The notes beneath the pieces are model-generated. The model did not search any database. It saw nothing but the letters and a program-made list of their open reading frames with translations, and was not told the DNA's origin. A stretch of 59,812 nucleotides of DNA from Sphingopyxis sp. KK2 (GTDB lineage Bacteria > Pseudomonadota > Alphaproteobacteria > Sphingomonadales > Sphingomonadaceae), in NCBI RefSeq assembly GCF_001990265.1, contig NZ_LYVN01000007.1:1-59812 (forward strand). Direction: 5' to 3'. Position numbers and translations under genes: made by a program. This document shows, piece by piece, positions 26,467 through 34,939 of the stretch (positions within the stretch are counted from its first letter, which is position 1; every line of letters begins with the position of its first letter).

Positions 26467-27245
26467 GCCCCGATACCCTCCCCCGTCTTGAGGAAGCGTT
26501 GCGCGCGGCCCTCCAGCACGAGCGCGGACAGCATGCCGCTCCGATAGGCGCCGGTGTCGATCCCGATACGGTTGACGCGGCAATCGACGTCGGGGGTGAT
26601 GGTGTGGCCGTGAACGACCATCACGCCATGGTCCCGCGGGTCGTCGAGGAACTGCTCGCGTATCCAGCGCAAATCGTGAACCTGTTGCTGGTCGAGCGGC
26701 CGTCCGGGGAAAATCCCGGCATGGACAAAGAGATAGTCGCCGATCTGCACATAGTCTACCATCGAGCGGAACAAACGGACATGCGAAGCCGGTATGCCGG
26801 CGTGGATTTTGGCGACCAGAGCCTCTCTATCGCCGAAAATCACCGCTTCTTCAAGTCCATAGCTTTCGAGCGCCTGTTCGCCGCCATAACGGATCCAGCC
26901 GGGGAGCTGCGAATGCGCGCCGTCGAGGATTTCGAGCAGCGCCTCTTCGTGATTGCCCATCAAAAGGTGCATTTCGTCGACCCCCGCGGGCCTGGTCAAC
27001 AAGCGTTCGACCACCTGTGCCGATTGCGGGCCGCGATCGATCAGGTCGCCCAGCATCACCAGGTGGACCGTTTCCGCCGGATCGCGGGCGCTTTCATCGG
27101 CGATCCGCGCGAGCAGCGCGTCGAGCAGGTCGAGCCGGCCATGGACGTCGCCGATCGCATAGACGCGCGTGCCGGGCGGCACCTGCGGCCAATCCTCGGC
27201 TACGGGTTCGGGGGCCGCCTTGCGGCTGAAGAGTTTTTTAAACAT
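26463..27245 (-). CDS. PPP-family metallophosphoesterase (Ser/Thr phosphatase-like)
   Basis: This 260-residue protein carries the three metal-binding signatures of PPP phosphatases: AIGDVHGRLDLL near residue 30, MLGDLIDRGPQS near residue 65 and LLMGNHEEALL near residue 93, with FVHAGIFPGRPL and VVHGHT later. Such enzymes hydrolyse phosphoproteins, dinucleoside polyphosphates or other phosphate esters. It leads the minus-strand group and is translationally coupled to the WbpM-like gene. Its position suggests a regulatory or housekeeping link to polysaccharide synthesis, but the substrate is unknown. Confidence 0.82.
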   Translation of the reverse strand: MFKKLFSRKAAPEPVAEDWPQVPPGTRVYAIGDVHGRLDLLDALLARIADESARDPAETVHLVMLGDLIDRGPQSAQVVERLLTRPAGVDEMHLLMGNHEEALLEILDGAHSQLPGWIRYGGEQALESYGLEEAVIFGDREALVAKIHAGIPASHVRLFRSMVDYVQIGDYLFVHAGIFPGRPLDQQQVHDLRWIREQFLDDPRDHGVMVVHGHTITPDVDCRVNRIGIDTGAYRSGMLSALVLEGRAQRFLKTGEGIGA

Positions 27246-27466
27246 GGTCTTACCGAATGAAACTGACGCCCTACCCCAATCGTCGGTCTTCGCCGCAGCG
27301 CGACATCAACGCTCAACTGCCGATCAAGATGCATCGATCCACGCATTTACCGGCGATCGCCGCAATGACAAGGATCACAGCCGGATCATTTCGCCACGAA
27401 GTTAAGCGGATAACAACCAAAATCGCGTAGAAGCACAGCGATGAACCGACGAGACAAGAGCCCGCG
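27246..27466. promoter_or_regulatory. Divergent intergenic region upstream of phosphatase and wecB
   Basis: This 221-bp gap separates two divergent genes and must hold promoters for both, but I see no confident -35/-10 pair. It contains a 12-bp palindrome CGGCGATCGCCG at 27,351-27,362 and an AT-richer stretch (27,400-27,440) next to wecB, where a promoter would be expected. Confidence 0.4.
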
Positions 27467-28582
27467 ATGAAAGTGATGACGGTGTTCGGGACGCGTCCCG
27501 AAGCGATCAAGATGTTCCCCGTCGTGCAAGCGCTGCGGCGCCAGCCGGGGCTCGACGTGCGCGTGTGCGTCACCGCGCAGCATCGCGAGATGCTCGACCA
27601 GGTGCTCGAAATCGCGCGGATCGTGCCCGACATCGACCTTGACGTCATGCAGGCGAACCAGACGCTCGACGGGCTGCTCGCGCGGCTGGTGGTCGGGCTT
27701 GGCGAGACGTTCGACGCCGAGAAGCCCGACCGCATCCTCGTCCATGGCGACACGCTGACGACGATGGCGGCGACGCTGTCGGCCTATTTCCGCAAGATCC
27801 CGGTCGGCCATGTCGAGGCGGGTCTGCGCAGCGGCAACATCTATCACCCATGGCCCGAAGAGGTGAACCGCAAGGTCACCGGCGCGGTCGCCGACCTGAA
27901 TTTCGCGCCGACCGAGACCGCCGCCGCCGCGCTGCGTGCCGAAAATGTCGACGCAGCGAATATCCACATCACCGGCAACACGGTGATCGACGCGCTGCTC
28001 GCGACCAAGGCGCGCATCGACGAGGAACCCGCGCTTGCCGCGGGCCTCGCGCCGCTGCTCGATCGCTTCGCCGGAAAACGCATCGTCGCGGTCACCTCGC
28101 ACCGGCGCGAGAATTTCGGCGACGGGATGAAGGCGATCGCCGATGCCATCGCCGCGATCGCCGCGCGTCCCGATGTCGCGGTCGTTTTTCCGGTCCATCC
28201 CAATCCGCATGTTCGCGCCGCGATGGAGCCGATCCTTGGCGGCTTGGCCAATGTCGCGCTGATCGATCCGCTCGATTATCCGCATTTCGTCCACCTGCTC
28301 GCCTCGAGCGAACTGGTGCTCACCGACAGCGGCGGGGTGCAGGAAGAGGCACCCTCGCTGGGCAAACCAGTGCTCGTGATGCGCGAGACGACCGAGCGTC
28401 CCGAAGGCATCGAAGCCGGCACGGCGCGACTGGTAGGTACGAACAAGGACCGTATCGTTTCCGAAATTTTCAGCCTTTTGGACGATGAAGAGGCTTATGC
28501 CGCCATGGCGCGCGCCCATAACCCCTTCGGCGACGGCACGGCTGGCGAACAAATTGCGGAGATTGTCGCGCGTGCCCGTTGA
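27467..28582 (+). CDS. wecB: UDP-N-acetylglucosamine 2-epimerase (non-hydrolysing)
   Basis: This 371-residue enzyme interconverts UDP-GlcNAc and UDP-ManNAc in the cytoplasm. It reads like enterobacterial WecB throughout: VFGTRPEAIKM at the N-terminus, VTAQHREMLDQVL, VGHVEAGLRSGNIYHPWPEE near residue 108, SHRRENFGDGM near residue 207, and the UDP-binding LTDSGGVQEEAPSLGKPVLVMR with TTERPEG near residue 285. It overlaps wecC by 11 bp. Related epimerases (WbpI) act on UDP-2,3-diacetamido glucuronic acid, but the sequence here fits WecB better. Confidence 0.92.
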   Translation: MKVMTVFGTRPEAIKMFPVVQALRRQPGLDVRVCVTAQHREMLDQVLEIARIVPDIDLDVMQANQTLDGLLARLVVGLGETFDAEKPDRILVHGDTLTTMAATLSAYFRKIPVGHVEAGLRSGNIYHPWPEEVNRKVTGAVADLNFAPTETAAAALRAENVDAANIHITGNTVIDALLATKARIDEEPALAAGLAPLLDRFAGKRIVAVTSHRRENFGDGMKAIADAIAAIAARPDVAVVFPVHPNPHVRAAMEPILGGLANVALIDPLDYPHFVHLLASSELVLTDSGGVQEEAPSLGKPVLVMRETTERPEGIEAGTARLVGTNKDRIVSEIFSLLDDEEAYAAMARAHNPFGDGTAGEQIAEIVARAR

Positions 28583-29867
28583 TATCGAACAGAAAGTCAC
28601 CGTCGTCGGCCTCGGCTACATCGGCCTGCCGACCGCCGCGCTGATCGCCCGCTCGGGCTGCAAGGTCACCGGCATCGACGTCAGCGCGCATGTCGTCGAG
28701 ACCGTCAACAACGGCAAGGTGCATATCGAGGAAGTCGATCTCGACGGCCTCGTCCAGGGCGTCGTGTCGCGCGGCGCGCTCGTCGCCTCGACGACGATGG
28801 TCGCCGCCGACACCTTCGTCATCGCGGTGCCGACCCCGCACGACGACGAGCATCGCCCCGATATCAGCTACGTCCTCGATGCCGCGCGCGGCATCGCGAA
28901 GGTGCTGCAGCCGGGCAACCTCGTCATCCTTGAATCGACATCGCCCGTCGGCACCACCGAAAAAGTCGCCGAACTGCTCGCTGCCGAGCGCCCCGATCTC
29001 AGGATTCCGGGCCGCTGCACGGGCACCCCCGACATCTTCATCGCTTATTGCCCCGAGCGCGTGCTGCCGGGCCGCATCCTCGTCGAACTGGTCGACAACG
29101 ACCGCTGTATCGGCGGCATCACCCCGCGCTGCGCGCGCCGCGCGATGACCTTCTATCGCCAGTTCGTGCGCGGCGCCTGTGTCACCACCACCGCGCGCGC
29201 CGCCGAAATGGTCAAGCTGGTCGAGAACAGCTATCGCGACGTCAACATCGCCTTTGCCAACGAATTGTCGATGATCGCCGACAAGATGGGGGTCGACGTG
29301 TGGGACGTGATCCGCCTCGCGAACCTCCACCCGCGCGTCAACATCTTGCAGCCGGGACCCGGCGTCGGCGGCCATTGCATCGCGGTCGATCCCTGGTTCC
29401 TCGTCCACGGCGCGCCCGACGAAAGCCGCCTGATCCGCACCGCGCGCGAGGTCAATCTTTCCAAGACGGCGCACGTCATCGCCGCGACTGCCGCGCTCGT
29501 CGCGAGCCATCCGCAGGCGAAGGTCGGCGTGCTCGGCCTCGCCTTCAAACCCAATATCGACGATTTCCGCGAAAGCCCGGCGGTCGAGGTCGCGGCGGCG
29601 CTGGCGCGCCAGTTCGGCAAGCGCATCCGCATCGTCGAACCCTTCGCGCGCGGCCTGCCGATGGAATTCGCGGGCAGCGGCGCCGAACTGGTCGAACTCG
29701 ACGATGCGCTCGCCGATTGCGAGGTGATGATCGTGCTCGTCGATCACGACGTGTTCAAATCGGTTCCGCTCGAGGAACGCAGCGGCAAGATCGTCTACGA
29801 CACGCGCGGCTTGTGGCCCGATCAGGGCTGGCCGGCGGCGGCGAACGCGCCGCGGGCGGTGGCTTAA
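28572..29867 (+). CDS. wecC: UDP-N-acetyl-D-mannosamine dehydrogenase
   Basis: This 431-residue enzyme performs the two-step oxidation of UDP-ManNAc to UDP-ManNAcA. I start it at the GTG at 28,572, with GGAG 10 bp upstream, which puts the Rossmann loop VVGLGYIGLPTAA near residue 10. The catalytic Cys lies in GPGVGGHCIAVDPWF near residue 258, the ESTSPVGTTEK motif near residue 120, and AFKPNIDDFRESPA marks the C-terminal domain. Overlap with wecB supports a two-gene ManNAcA module; a homologous enzyme (WbpA) would be needed for the WbpB pathway and is not seen elsewhere in the window. Confidence 0.9.
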   Translation: MPVDIEQKVTVVGLGYIGLPTAALIARSGCKVTGIDVSAHVVETVNNGKVHIEEVDLDGLVQGVVSRGALVASTTMVAADTFVIAVPTPHDDEHRPDISYVLDAARGIAKVLQPGNLVILESTSPVGTTEKVAELLAAERPDLRIPGRCTGTPDIFIAYCPERVLPGRILVELVDNDRCIGGITPRCARRAMTFYRQFVRGACVTTTARAAEMVKLVENSYRDVNIAFANELSMIADKMGVDVWDVIRLANLHPRVNILQPGPGVGGHCIAVDPWFLVHGAPDESRLIRTAREVNLSKTAHVIAATAALVASHPQAKVGVLGLAFKPNIDDFRESPAVEVAAALARQFGKRIRIVEPFARGLPMEFAGSGAELVELDDALADCEVMIVLVDHDVFKSVPLEERSGKIVYDTRGLWPDQGWPAAANAPRAVA

Positions 29868-29889
29868 ACCGCCCTCCCCTTGCAGCGGC

Positions 29890-29905
29890 ATGGGCCATGG
29901 CCCAT
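29890..29905. promoter_or_regulatory. Perfect 16-bp palindrome upstream of hslVU
   Basis: ATGGGCCATGGCCCAT reads the same on both strands and lies 10 bp before the hslV start codon, between wecC and hslV. It could be an operator for a dimeric regulator or a hairpin covering the ribosome-binding region of hslV. There is no T-run, so it does not look like a terminator. Confidence 0.5.
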
Positions 29906-29915
29906 ATCGCGCCGC

Positions 29916-30482
29916 ATGACCGAACCCCATGCGCACAGTGCCTCGCCCTGGCACGGAACCACCATCCTCTCCGCCCGCAGCCCCGACAAGGTCGTCATCA
30001 TCGGTGACGGACAGGTGTCGATGGGCCAGACGGTGATGAAGCCCAACGCCCGCAAGGTGCGCCGCCTGCACGACGGCAGCGTCATCGGCGGCTTCGCGGG
30101 CGCTACCGCCGATGCCTTCACCCTGTTCGAACGCCTCGAAGCCAAGCTCGAGCGCCACAATGGTCAGTTGCTGCGCGCCGCAGTCGAGCTCGCCAAGGAC
30201 TGGCGCACCGACAAATATCTGCGCAACCTCGAGGCGATGATGATCGTCGCCGACAAGGAAGTGACGCTCGTCATCACCGGCAACGGCGACGTGCTCGAAC
30301 CCAAGGGCGGCATCGCCGCAATCGGCTCGGGCGGCAATTTCGCCTTGTCGGCGGCGCGCGCGCTCGTCGATTACGAGAAAGACCCCGAGGTGCTGGTGAA
30401 GAAGGCGATGGAGGTCGCCGCCGACATCTGCGTCTACACGAACGACCAGTTCACCCAAGAAACCATCGAAATCCAGGCCTGA
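29916..30482 (+). CDS. hslV: ATP-dependent protease subunit HslV
   Basis: This 188-residue protein is the proteasome-like peptidase of the HslVU (ClpYQ) complex. The catalytic N-terminal threonine is Thr15 in [10 protein letters not shown], so 14 residues would be removed or must be processed. The core motifs [29 protein letters not shown] and [17 protein letters not shown] are intact. It is followed 5 bp later by hslU. A GTG/ATG further upstream is possible, but the ATG at 29,916 gives normal family length. Expression is probably heat-shock linked, as in other bacteria. Confidence 0.95.
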   Translation: MTEPHAHSASPWHGTTILSARSPDKVVIIGDGQVSMGQTVMKPNARKVRRLHDGSVIGGFAGATADAFTLFERLEAKLERHNGQLLRAAVELAKDWRTDKYLRNLEAMMIVADKEVTLVITGNGDVLEPKGGIAAIGSGGNFALSAARALVDYEKDPEVLVKKAMEVAADICVYTNDQFTQETIEIQA

Positions 30483-30487
30483 GACCC

Positions 30488-31789
30488 ATGAACGAAGCCC
30501 TTACCCCCAAGGCGATCGTCGCCGCGCTCGACACGCACATCATCGGGCAGGACGCCGCCAAGCGCGCGGTCGCCGTCGCGCTGCGCAATCGCTGGCGCCG
30601 CCAGCAGCTCGGCGCCGACCTGCGCGACGAGGTCAGCCCCAAGAATATCCTGATGATCGGCCCCACCGGCTGCGGCAAGACCGAGATTTCGCGCCGCCTC
30701 GCCAAGCTCGCCGACGCGCCCTTCATCAAGGTCGAGGCAACCAAGTTCACCGAAGTCGGCTATGTCGGCCGCGACGTCGAGCAGATCGCCCGCGACCTCG
30801 TCGAGGAAGCCGTGCGGCTCGAAAAGGAACGCCGCCGCGAATCCGTGCGCGCCGCCGCCGAAGAGGCCGCGATGGAGCGGCTGCTCGATGCGTTGACCGG
30901 CAAGGGCGCCAGCGAAGCGACGCGCCAGAGCTTTCGCCAGCGCATCCGCGAGGGCCATCTCGACGACAATGAGGTCGAGGTCGAGGTCGCCGACGCACCG
31001 TCGATGCCGTTCGACTTGCCCGGCCAGCCCGGCCAGATGAGCATGATCAACCTGTCCGACATGCTCGGCAAGGCGATGGGCGGCCCGCCGAAGAAGAAGC
31101 GCAAGATGAAGGTCATCGACGCCGCGACGCGGCTGATCGAGGAAGAGCAGGACAAGCGGCTCGACCAGGACGATGTCGCGCGCATCGCGCTCGCCGATGC
31201 CGAGGCCAATGGCATCGTCTTCCTTGACGAGATCGACAAGATCGCGGTCAGCGACGTGCGCGGCGGTTCGGTGAGCCGCGAGGGCGTCCAGCGCGACCTA
31301 CTGCCGCTGATCGAGGGCACGACCGTCGCGACCAAATATGGTCCGATGAAGACCGACCATATCCTCTTCATCGCCTCGGGCGCGTTCCACGTCGCGAAGC
31401 CGAGCGACCTGCTTCCCGAACTGCAGGGCCGCCTGCCGATCCGCGTCGAACTCGGCGCGCTGACCGAGGGCGATTTCGTCCGTATCCTCAGCGAGACCAA
31501 GGCCGGCCTGCCCGAACAATATGCCGCGCTGCTCGGCACCGAAGGTGTGACGCTGAACTTCAAACCCGACGCGATCGCCCGCGTCGCGAAGCTCGCGGCC
31601 GAGGTCAACGAGAAGGTCGAGAATATCGGCGCGCGGCGGCTGCAGACGATCATGGAGCGGCTGGTCGAAGAGGTCAGCTTCACGGCCGAGGACCGTGGCG
31701 GCACGACGCTCGACATCGACGCCGCCTATGTCGACGGGCAACTGTCGGACATCGTCGGCGACACCGATCTCAGCAAATATGTTCTCTGA
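30488..31789 (+). CDS. hslU: ATP-dependent protease ATPase subunit HslU
   Basis: This 433-residue AAA+ unfoldase feeds substrates to HslV. The Walker A motif is [13 protein letters not shown] near residue 58, the pore motif [15 protein letters not shown] follows, the intermediate domain spans roughly residues 110-230, and Walker B is [13 protein letters not shown] near residue 243. The C-terminus (DLSKYVL) is the tail that docks into HslV. The length is normal for alphaproteobacterial HslU. Confidence 0.96.
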   Translation: MNEALTPKAIVAALDTHIIGQDAAKRAVAVALRNRWRRQQLGADLRDEVSPKNILMIGPTGCGKTEISRRLAKLADAPFIKVEATKFTEVGYVGRDVEQIARDLVEEAVRLEKERRRESVRAAAEEAAMERLLDALTGKGASEATRQSFRQRIREGHLDDNEVEVEVADAPSMPFDLPGQPGQMSMINLSDMLGKAMGGPPKKKRKMKVIDAATRLIEEEQDKRLDQDDVARIALADAEANGIVFLDEIDKIAVSDVRGGSVSREGVQRDLLPLIEGTTVATKYGPMKTDHILFIASGAFHVAKPSDLLPELQGRLPIRVELGALTEGDFVRILSETKAGLPEQYAALLGTEGVTLNFKPDAIARVAKLAAEVNEKVENIGARRLQTIMERLVEEVSFTAEDRGGTTLDIDAAYVDGQLSDIVGDTDLSKYVL

Positions 31790-31806
31790 CGGCCGCCGGC
31801 ACGAAC

Positions 31807-31827
31807 GGACGTAATTCCCGTCCTTTT
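31807..31827 (+). terminator. Weak terminator-like hairpin after hslU
   Basis: GGACG (31,807-31,811) pairs with CGTCC (31,819-31,823) across a 7-nt loop and is followed by TTTT. The 5-bp stem is short, so termination would be partial. It lies 17 bp after the hslU stop, where a terminator is expected. Confidence 0.4.
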
Positions 31828-31931
31828 CAGCCGTTCCTTTGCCGAACTTCATTTGACTTTGCCGCATGGTCGGTGCGATGAACGGCGCGCACGGTCGACA
31901 TGGGTTGCAAACGACCGGCACGGAGATTTTG

Positions 31932-32807
31932 ATGGCTGACGAGGAGGCCCCCGAACAGGGCGAGCTGGCGATTACGCGTACCGGCGACCGGCTGCGGCTG
32001 GCTCGCGAGGAGGCGGGGCTGTCGCTCGCCGATGTGGCGACGCGGACGCGGATCACCCAGCGCCACCTCGAGGCGATCGAAAAGTCGGATTTCACCGACC
32101 TGCCCGGGCGGACCTATGTCACCGGCTTCGCGCGCGCCTATGCCCGCGCCGTCAATCTGCCCGAGGCCGAGATCGGTGCGTCGATCCGCCGCGAGCTCGA
32201 AGAAGACGCCTATGCCTCGCGCCCGCTGTATGAGGCCTATGAGCCGACCGACCCCGCCCGCCTGCCGCCCGCGCGCATGGCGTGGACGCTCGTCATCGTC
32301 GCGCTGCTGCTCGTCGCCGCCTATGGCGTCTGGCGTTTCCTGTCGGTCGAGCCCGACGAAGCGCTGATCGCGGCGCAGAACCGGGCGGCCGAAAATTCGG
32401 AAGCGCCTGCGGCCGAGCCGGGCGCCGCCCCGGCCGCCAAGGCCCCTGCCCCCGGCCAGGCGATTCCCGCCGACGCTCCGGTGGTGCTGACCGGGGTTTC
32501 TGAAGTGTGGATCGGCTTCGACGACGCCACCGGCAAGACCGAGAATTGGCGGACGCTCGACGCGGGTGAAACCTATGAAGTGCCGGCGGCCTATATCCAG
32601 CAGTTCACGCTGCGCACCAGCATTCCGCAGGCGCTGAAGGTCACCGTCGGCGGCCGTGACATCGGCGCGATCGGCCCTGCCGACACGCTGGTCAAAAATA
32701 TCTCGCTGAAGCCCGCCGACCTTGTCGCGCGGGCCGAGGGTGCGGGTGCGGGTGCGGCGCAAACGCTGGCGCCGACAACGCCGGCACCGGTCGCGCCGAA
32801 GCGCTGA
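31932..32807 (+). CDS. rodZ: RodZ-like helix-turn-helix membrane protein
   Basis: This 291-residue protein has the RodZ architecture: an N-terminal xenobiotic-response-type HTH domain (residues about 17-85, RLRLAREEAGLSLADVATRTRITQRHLEAIE), one membrane helix at residues 116-136, an Ala/Pro-rich linker, and a periplasmic DUF4115-type domain (VWIGFDDATGKTENWRTL...). RodZ links MreB to the cell-wall elongation machinery. The ATG at 31,932 has GGAG 6 bp upstream. It precedes cpoB, and transcription may run on into the tilS-ftsH genes. Confidence 0.82.
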   Translation: MADEEAPEQGELAITRTGDRLRLAREEAGLSLADVATRTRITQRHLEAIEKSDFTDLPGRTYVTGFARAYARAVNLPEAEIGASIRRELEEDAYASRPLYEAYEPTDPARLPPARMAWTLVIVALLLVAAYGVWRFLSVEPDEALIAAQNRAAENSEAPAAEPGAAPAAKAPAPGQAIPADAPVVLTGVSEVWIGFDDATGKTENWRTLDAGETYEVPAAYIQQFTLRTSIPQALKVTVGGRDIGAIGPADTLVKNISLKPADLVARAEGAGAGAAQTLAPTTPAPVAPKR

Positions 32808-32925
32808 CCGGGCGCCCGGGTCGCCGGGCCGAAAGATCGCCGCGCCGAATTGGGTTTGCGCAAGCGGGCCTTGGCGCGTTATGAACCGCTGAATGGTTAA
32901 TCGGATGTGGGAGCCGAAAAGGCAG

Positions 32926-33900
32926 ATGACGATGCGTAACTATTTTCTGGGGACCGCGGCCGCCGCGTTGCTGGTTTCGATTCCGGCCGCGGTACAGGCG
33001 CAGGACGACACGATCGGCAAGCGTGTCGACCGGCTCGAAAAGGAAATGCGCGCGGTGCAGCGCTCGGTGTTCCCGGGCGGCAGCCCCGCTTTCTTCGAGG
33101 GCGAGATCGCACCCGACAATGTCGCGGGCGATCGGGTGAAGAGCAGCGCGCCGGTGATCGACCTGACCGCGCGCGTCGATGCGCTCGAAAGCCAGCTGCA
33201 GACGCTGACCGGGCAGACCGAACAGAATGCCTTCCAGCTGCGTGAGCTCGAAAAGCAGTTCACTGCCTACAAGGCCGAGATGGAAAGGCGCCTCGCGGCG
33301 CCCGTGCCTCCGCCGACGGTCGAAACGACCCCGGCGAGCCTGCCGGTGACGACCGCGACCAAGCCCGCAACCACGCCGGCCGCGACGACCACCAAGCCCG
33401 CGACGACCACTGCCGCAGCGGCTCCGACCAAGAAGCCCACCACCGCGGCGGCGCCTGCCGCGAGCGCCGCACGGCTGGCGCTGGTCAAGAAGGTCGAGAT
33501 CCCCGCAACCGGGAACGAGGTCGATGACGCCTATAACTATGGCTACCGCCTGTGGGAGGCGAAGCTCTATCCCGAGGCGCAGACGCAGCTCAAGGACGTG
33601 GTCGCCAAATGGCCGCAGCATCGCCTCGCCAGCTTTGCGCAGAACCTGCTGGGCCGAACCTATCTCGACGAAGGCAAGCCGAGCCTCGCTGCCGTCGCTT
33701 TCTATAATAATTACAAGGATCGGCCGAGCGGCGCGCGGGCGCCGCACAGCCTGATGTACATGGGGGTCGCCCTCGACAAGCTGGGACGCAAGGCCGATGC
33801 CTGCAAGGCGTTCCGCGAGCTCGAGGAAGTCTATGGCGACAAGGCTCCGCAGGACGTGCGAACCGATGCTGCCGCCGCAAAAACAAAAGCCGGCTGCTGA
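32926..33900 (+). CDS. cpoB: Tol-Pal associated TPR protein CpoB/YbgF
   Basis: This 324-residue protein begins with a signal peptide (NYFLGTAAAALLVSIPAAVQA), so it is periplasmic. A coiled-coil region (residues about 30-115, RVDRLEKEMRAVQRS and RVDALESQLQTL) is followed by a Thr/Pro/Ala-rich linker and a C-terminal TPR domain from about residue 200 (YNYGYRLWEAKLYPEAQTQL). This matches CpoB, which coordinates Tol-Pal with peptidoglycan synthesis during division. An ATG two codons later (32,932) is also possible. Its 3' end overlaps tilS by 35 bp. Confidence 0.85.
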   Translation: MTMRNYFLGTAAAALLVSIPAAVQAQDDTIGKRVDRLEKEMRAVQRSVFPGGSPAFFEGEIAPDNVAGDRVKSSAPVIDLTARVDALESQLQTLTGQTEQNAFQLRELEKQFTAYKAEMERRLAAPVPPPTVETTPASLPVTTATKPATTPAATTTKPATTTAAAAPTKKPTTAAAPAASAARLALVKKVEIPATGNEVDDAYNYGYRLWEAKLYPEAQTQLKDVVAKWPQHRLASFAQNLLGRTYLDEGKPSLAAVAFYNNYKDRPSGARAPHSLMYMGVALDKLGRKADACKAFRELEEVYGDKAPQDVRTDAAAAKTKAGC

Positions 33901-34858
33901 AGCCGACGCCGTCCAGCGGCTCGGGCAGCAGCTGGAAGCGCTCGCCGGACCCGACTGGCACCAGCTGAACTACGGCGTCGCGGTATCGGGCGGTCCCGAC
34001 AGCATGGCGCTGCTGTGGCTGATGGTGTCGCTGTTGCCCGGACAGGTGCGCGCGGCAACGGTCGACCACGGCTTGCGGCAGGGATCGGCGGAAGAAGCGC
34101 GGATGGTCGCGGGCTTCTGCGATCGCGATCATATCCCGCATGCGATCCTGTGCCCGCCGGTGCCGATCCGCGGATCGTTCCAGGCGGCGGCACGCGCCGA
34201 ACGCTATCGGCTGCTCGACCAGTGGCGCGAGGCGCATGCGCTCGACCATATCGTCACCGCGCACCATGCCGACGACCAGCTCGAAACGCTGATCATGCGC
34301 ATCAACCGGAGCAGCGGGGTCGGCGGGCTCGCGTCGATCCGCGCGCGCAACGGCCCCGTGCTGCGCCCGCTGCTCGGCTGGCGCCGCGCCGACCTGGTCG
34401 CGCTTGCGCTCGACGCCGACCTGCCCTTCGTCGACGATCCGTCGAACGCCGACGTGCGTTTCGATCGCGCACGGCTGCGCAAGGATTTGCGTTCGCAGAA
34501 CTTCCTCGACGCCGCCGCCGCGGCGCGCTCGGCCCAGTGGCTCGCAGACGCCGATGCGGCGCTCGACTGGACGGTCGAACGGCTGGTCGAGCGCTGGCCC
34601 GACGCCGCCGACCGCGCGGTGATCCGCGATAATGGCTACCCCGACGAGATCTTCCGCCGCGTCGTCACCGCGCGGCTCTGCGCCTTCGATCCGCGGCTGA
34701 CGCTGCGCGGGGTGACCCTCGACGGGGTGATGGCGGCGATGCGCGACGGGCGCCGGGCAATGGTTGGCACGCTGCTGATCGACCGGATCGCGGGCGGCGA
34801 CGGCGATTTCTGGCGTATTTCGGCGGCGCCCCGGCGAAAAGTCCGCAGTTCGCGCTGA
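33866..34858 (+). CDS. tilS: tRNA(Ile)-lysidine synthase
   Basis: This 330-residue ATP-pyrophosphatase puts lysine on C34 of tRNA-Ile(CAU), changing its identity from Met to Ile. The PP-loop is VAVSGGPDSMALL (residues 38-50), followed by VDHGLRQGSAEEA, IVTAHHADDQLETLIMR near residue 129 and the RPLLGWRRADL motif near residue 169. The chosen ATG overlaps cpoB by 35 bp, as is common in alphaproteobacteria. The C-terminal domain is shortened relative to the Escherichia coli enzyme. Confidence 0.9.
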   Translation: MLPPQKQKPAAEADAVQRLGQQLEALAGPDWHQLNYGVAVSGGPDSMALLWLMVSLLPGQVRAATVDHGLRQGSAEEARMVAGFCDRDHIPHAILCPPVPIRGSFQAAARAERYRLLDQWREAHALDHIVTAHHADDQLETLIMRINRSSGVGGLASIRARNGPVLRPLLGWRRADLVALALDADLPFVDDPSNADVRFDRARLRKDLRSQNFLDAAAAARSAQWLADADAALDWTVERLVERWPDAADRAVIRDNGYPDEIFRRVVTARLCAFDPRLTLRGVTLDGVMAAMRDGRRAMVGTLLIDRIAGGDGDFWRISAAPRRKVRSSR

Positions 34859-34866
34859 TCTGCTCA

Positions 34867-34894
34867 TTGTCATTTAACGTGAAGAGCCTATCTT
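34867..34894 (+). promoter_or_regulatory. Candidate sigma-70 type promoter for ftsH
   Basis: TTGTCA (34,867-34,872) and TATCTT (34,889-34,894) are separated by 16 bp and lie 45 bp before the proposed ftsH ATG. Both boxes match the vegetative consensus well for such GC-rich DNA. It would allow ftsH to be transcribed separately from tilS. Confidence 0.5.
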
Positions 34895-34939
34895 GGCATC
34901 TGGGCTGCTCTCCGGCCCGGCAAGGTGGAATCGATCGAA

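Noticed and set aside
27351..27362. 12-bp palindrome CGGCGATCGCCG as an operator
   Set aside because: GATCGC-rich palindromes are common in such GC-rich DNA. I kept it only as a note within the intergenic feature.
28470..30458. 662-codon minus-strand frame
   Set aside because: It is antisense to wecC and hslV, both recognised with catalytic residues.
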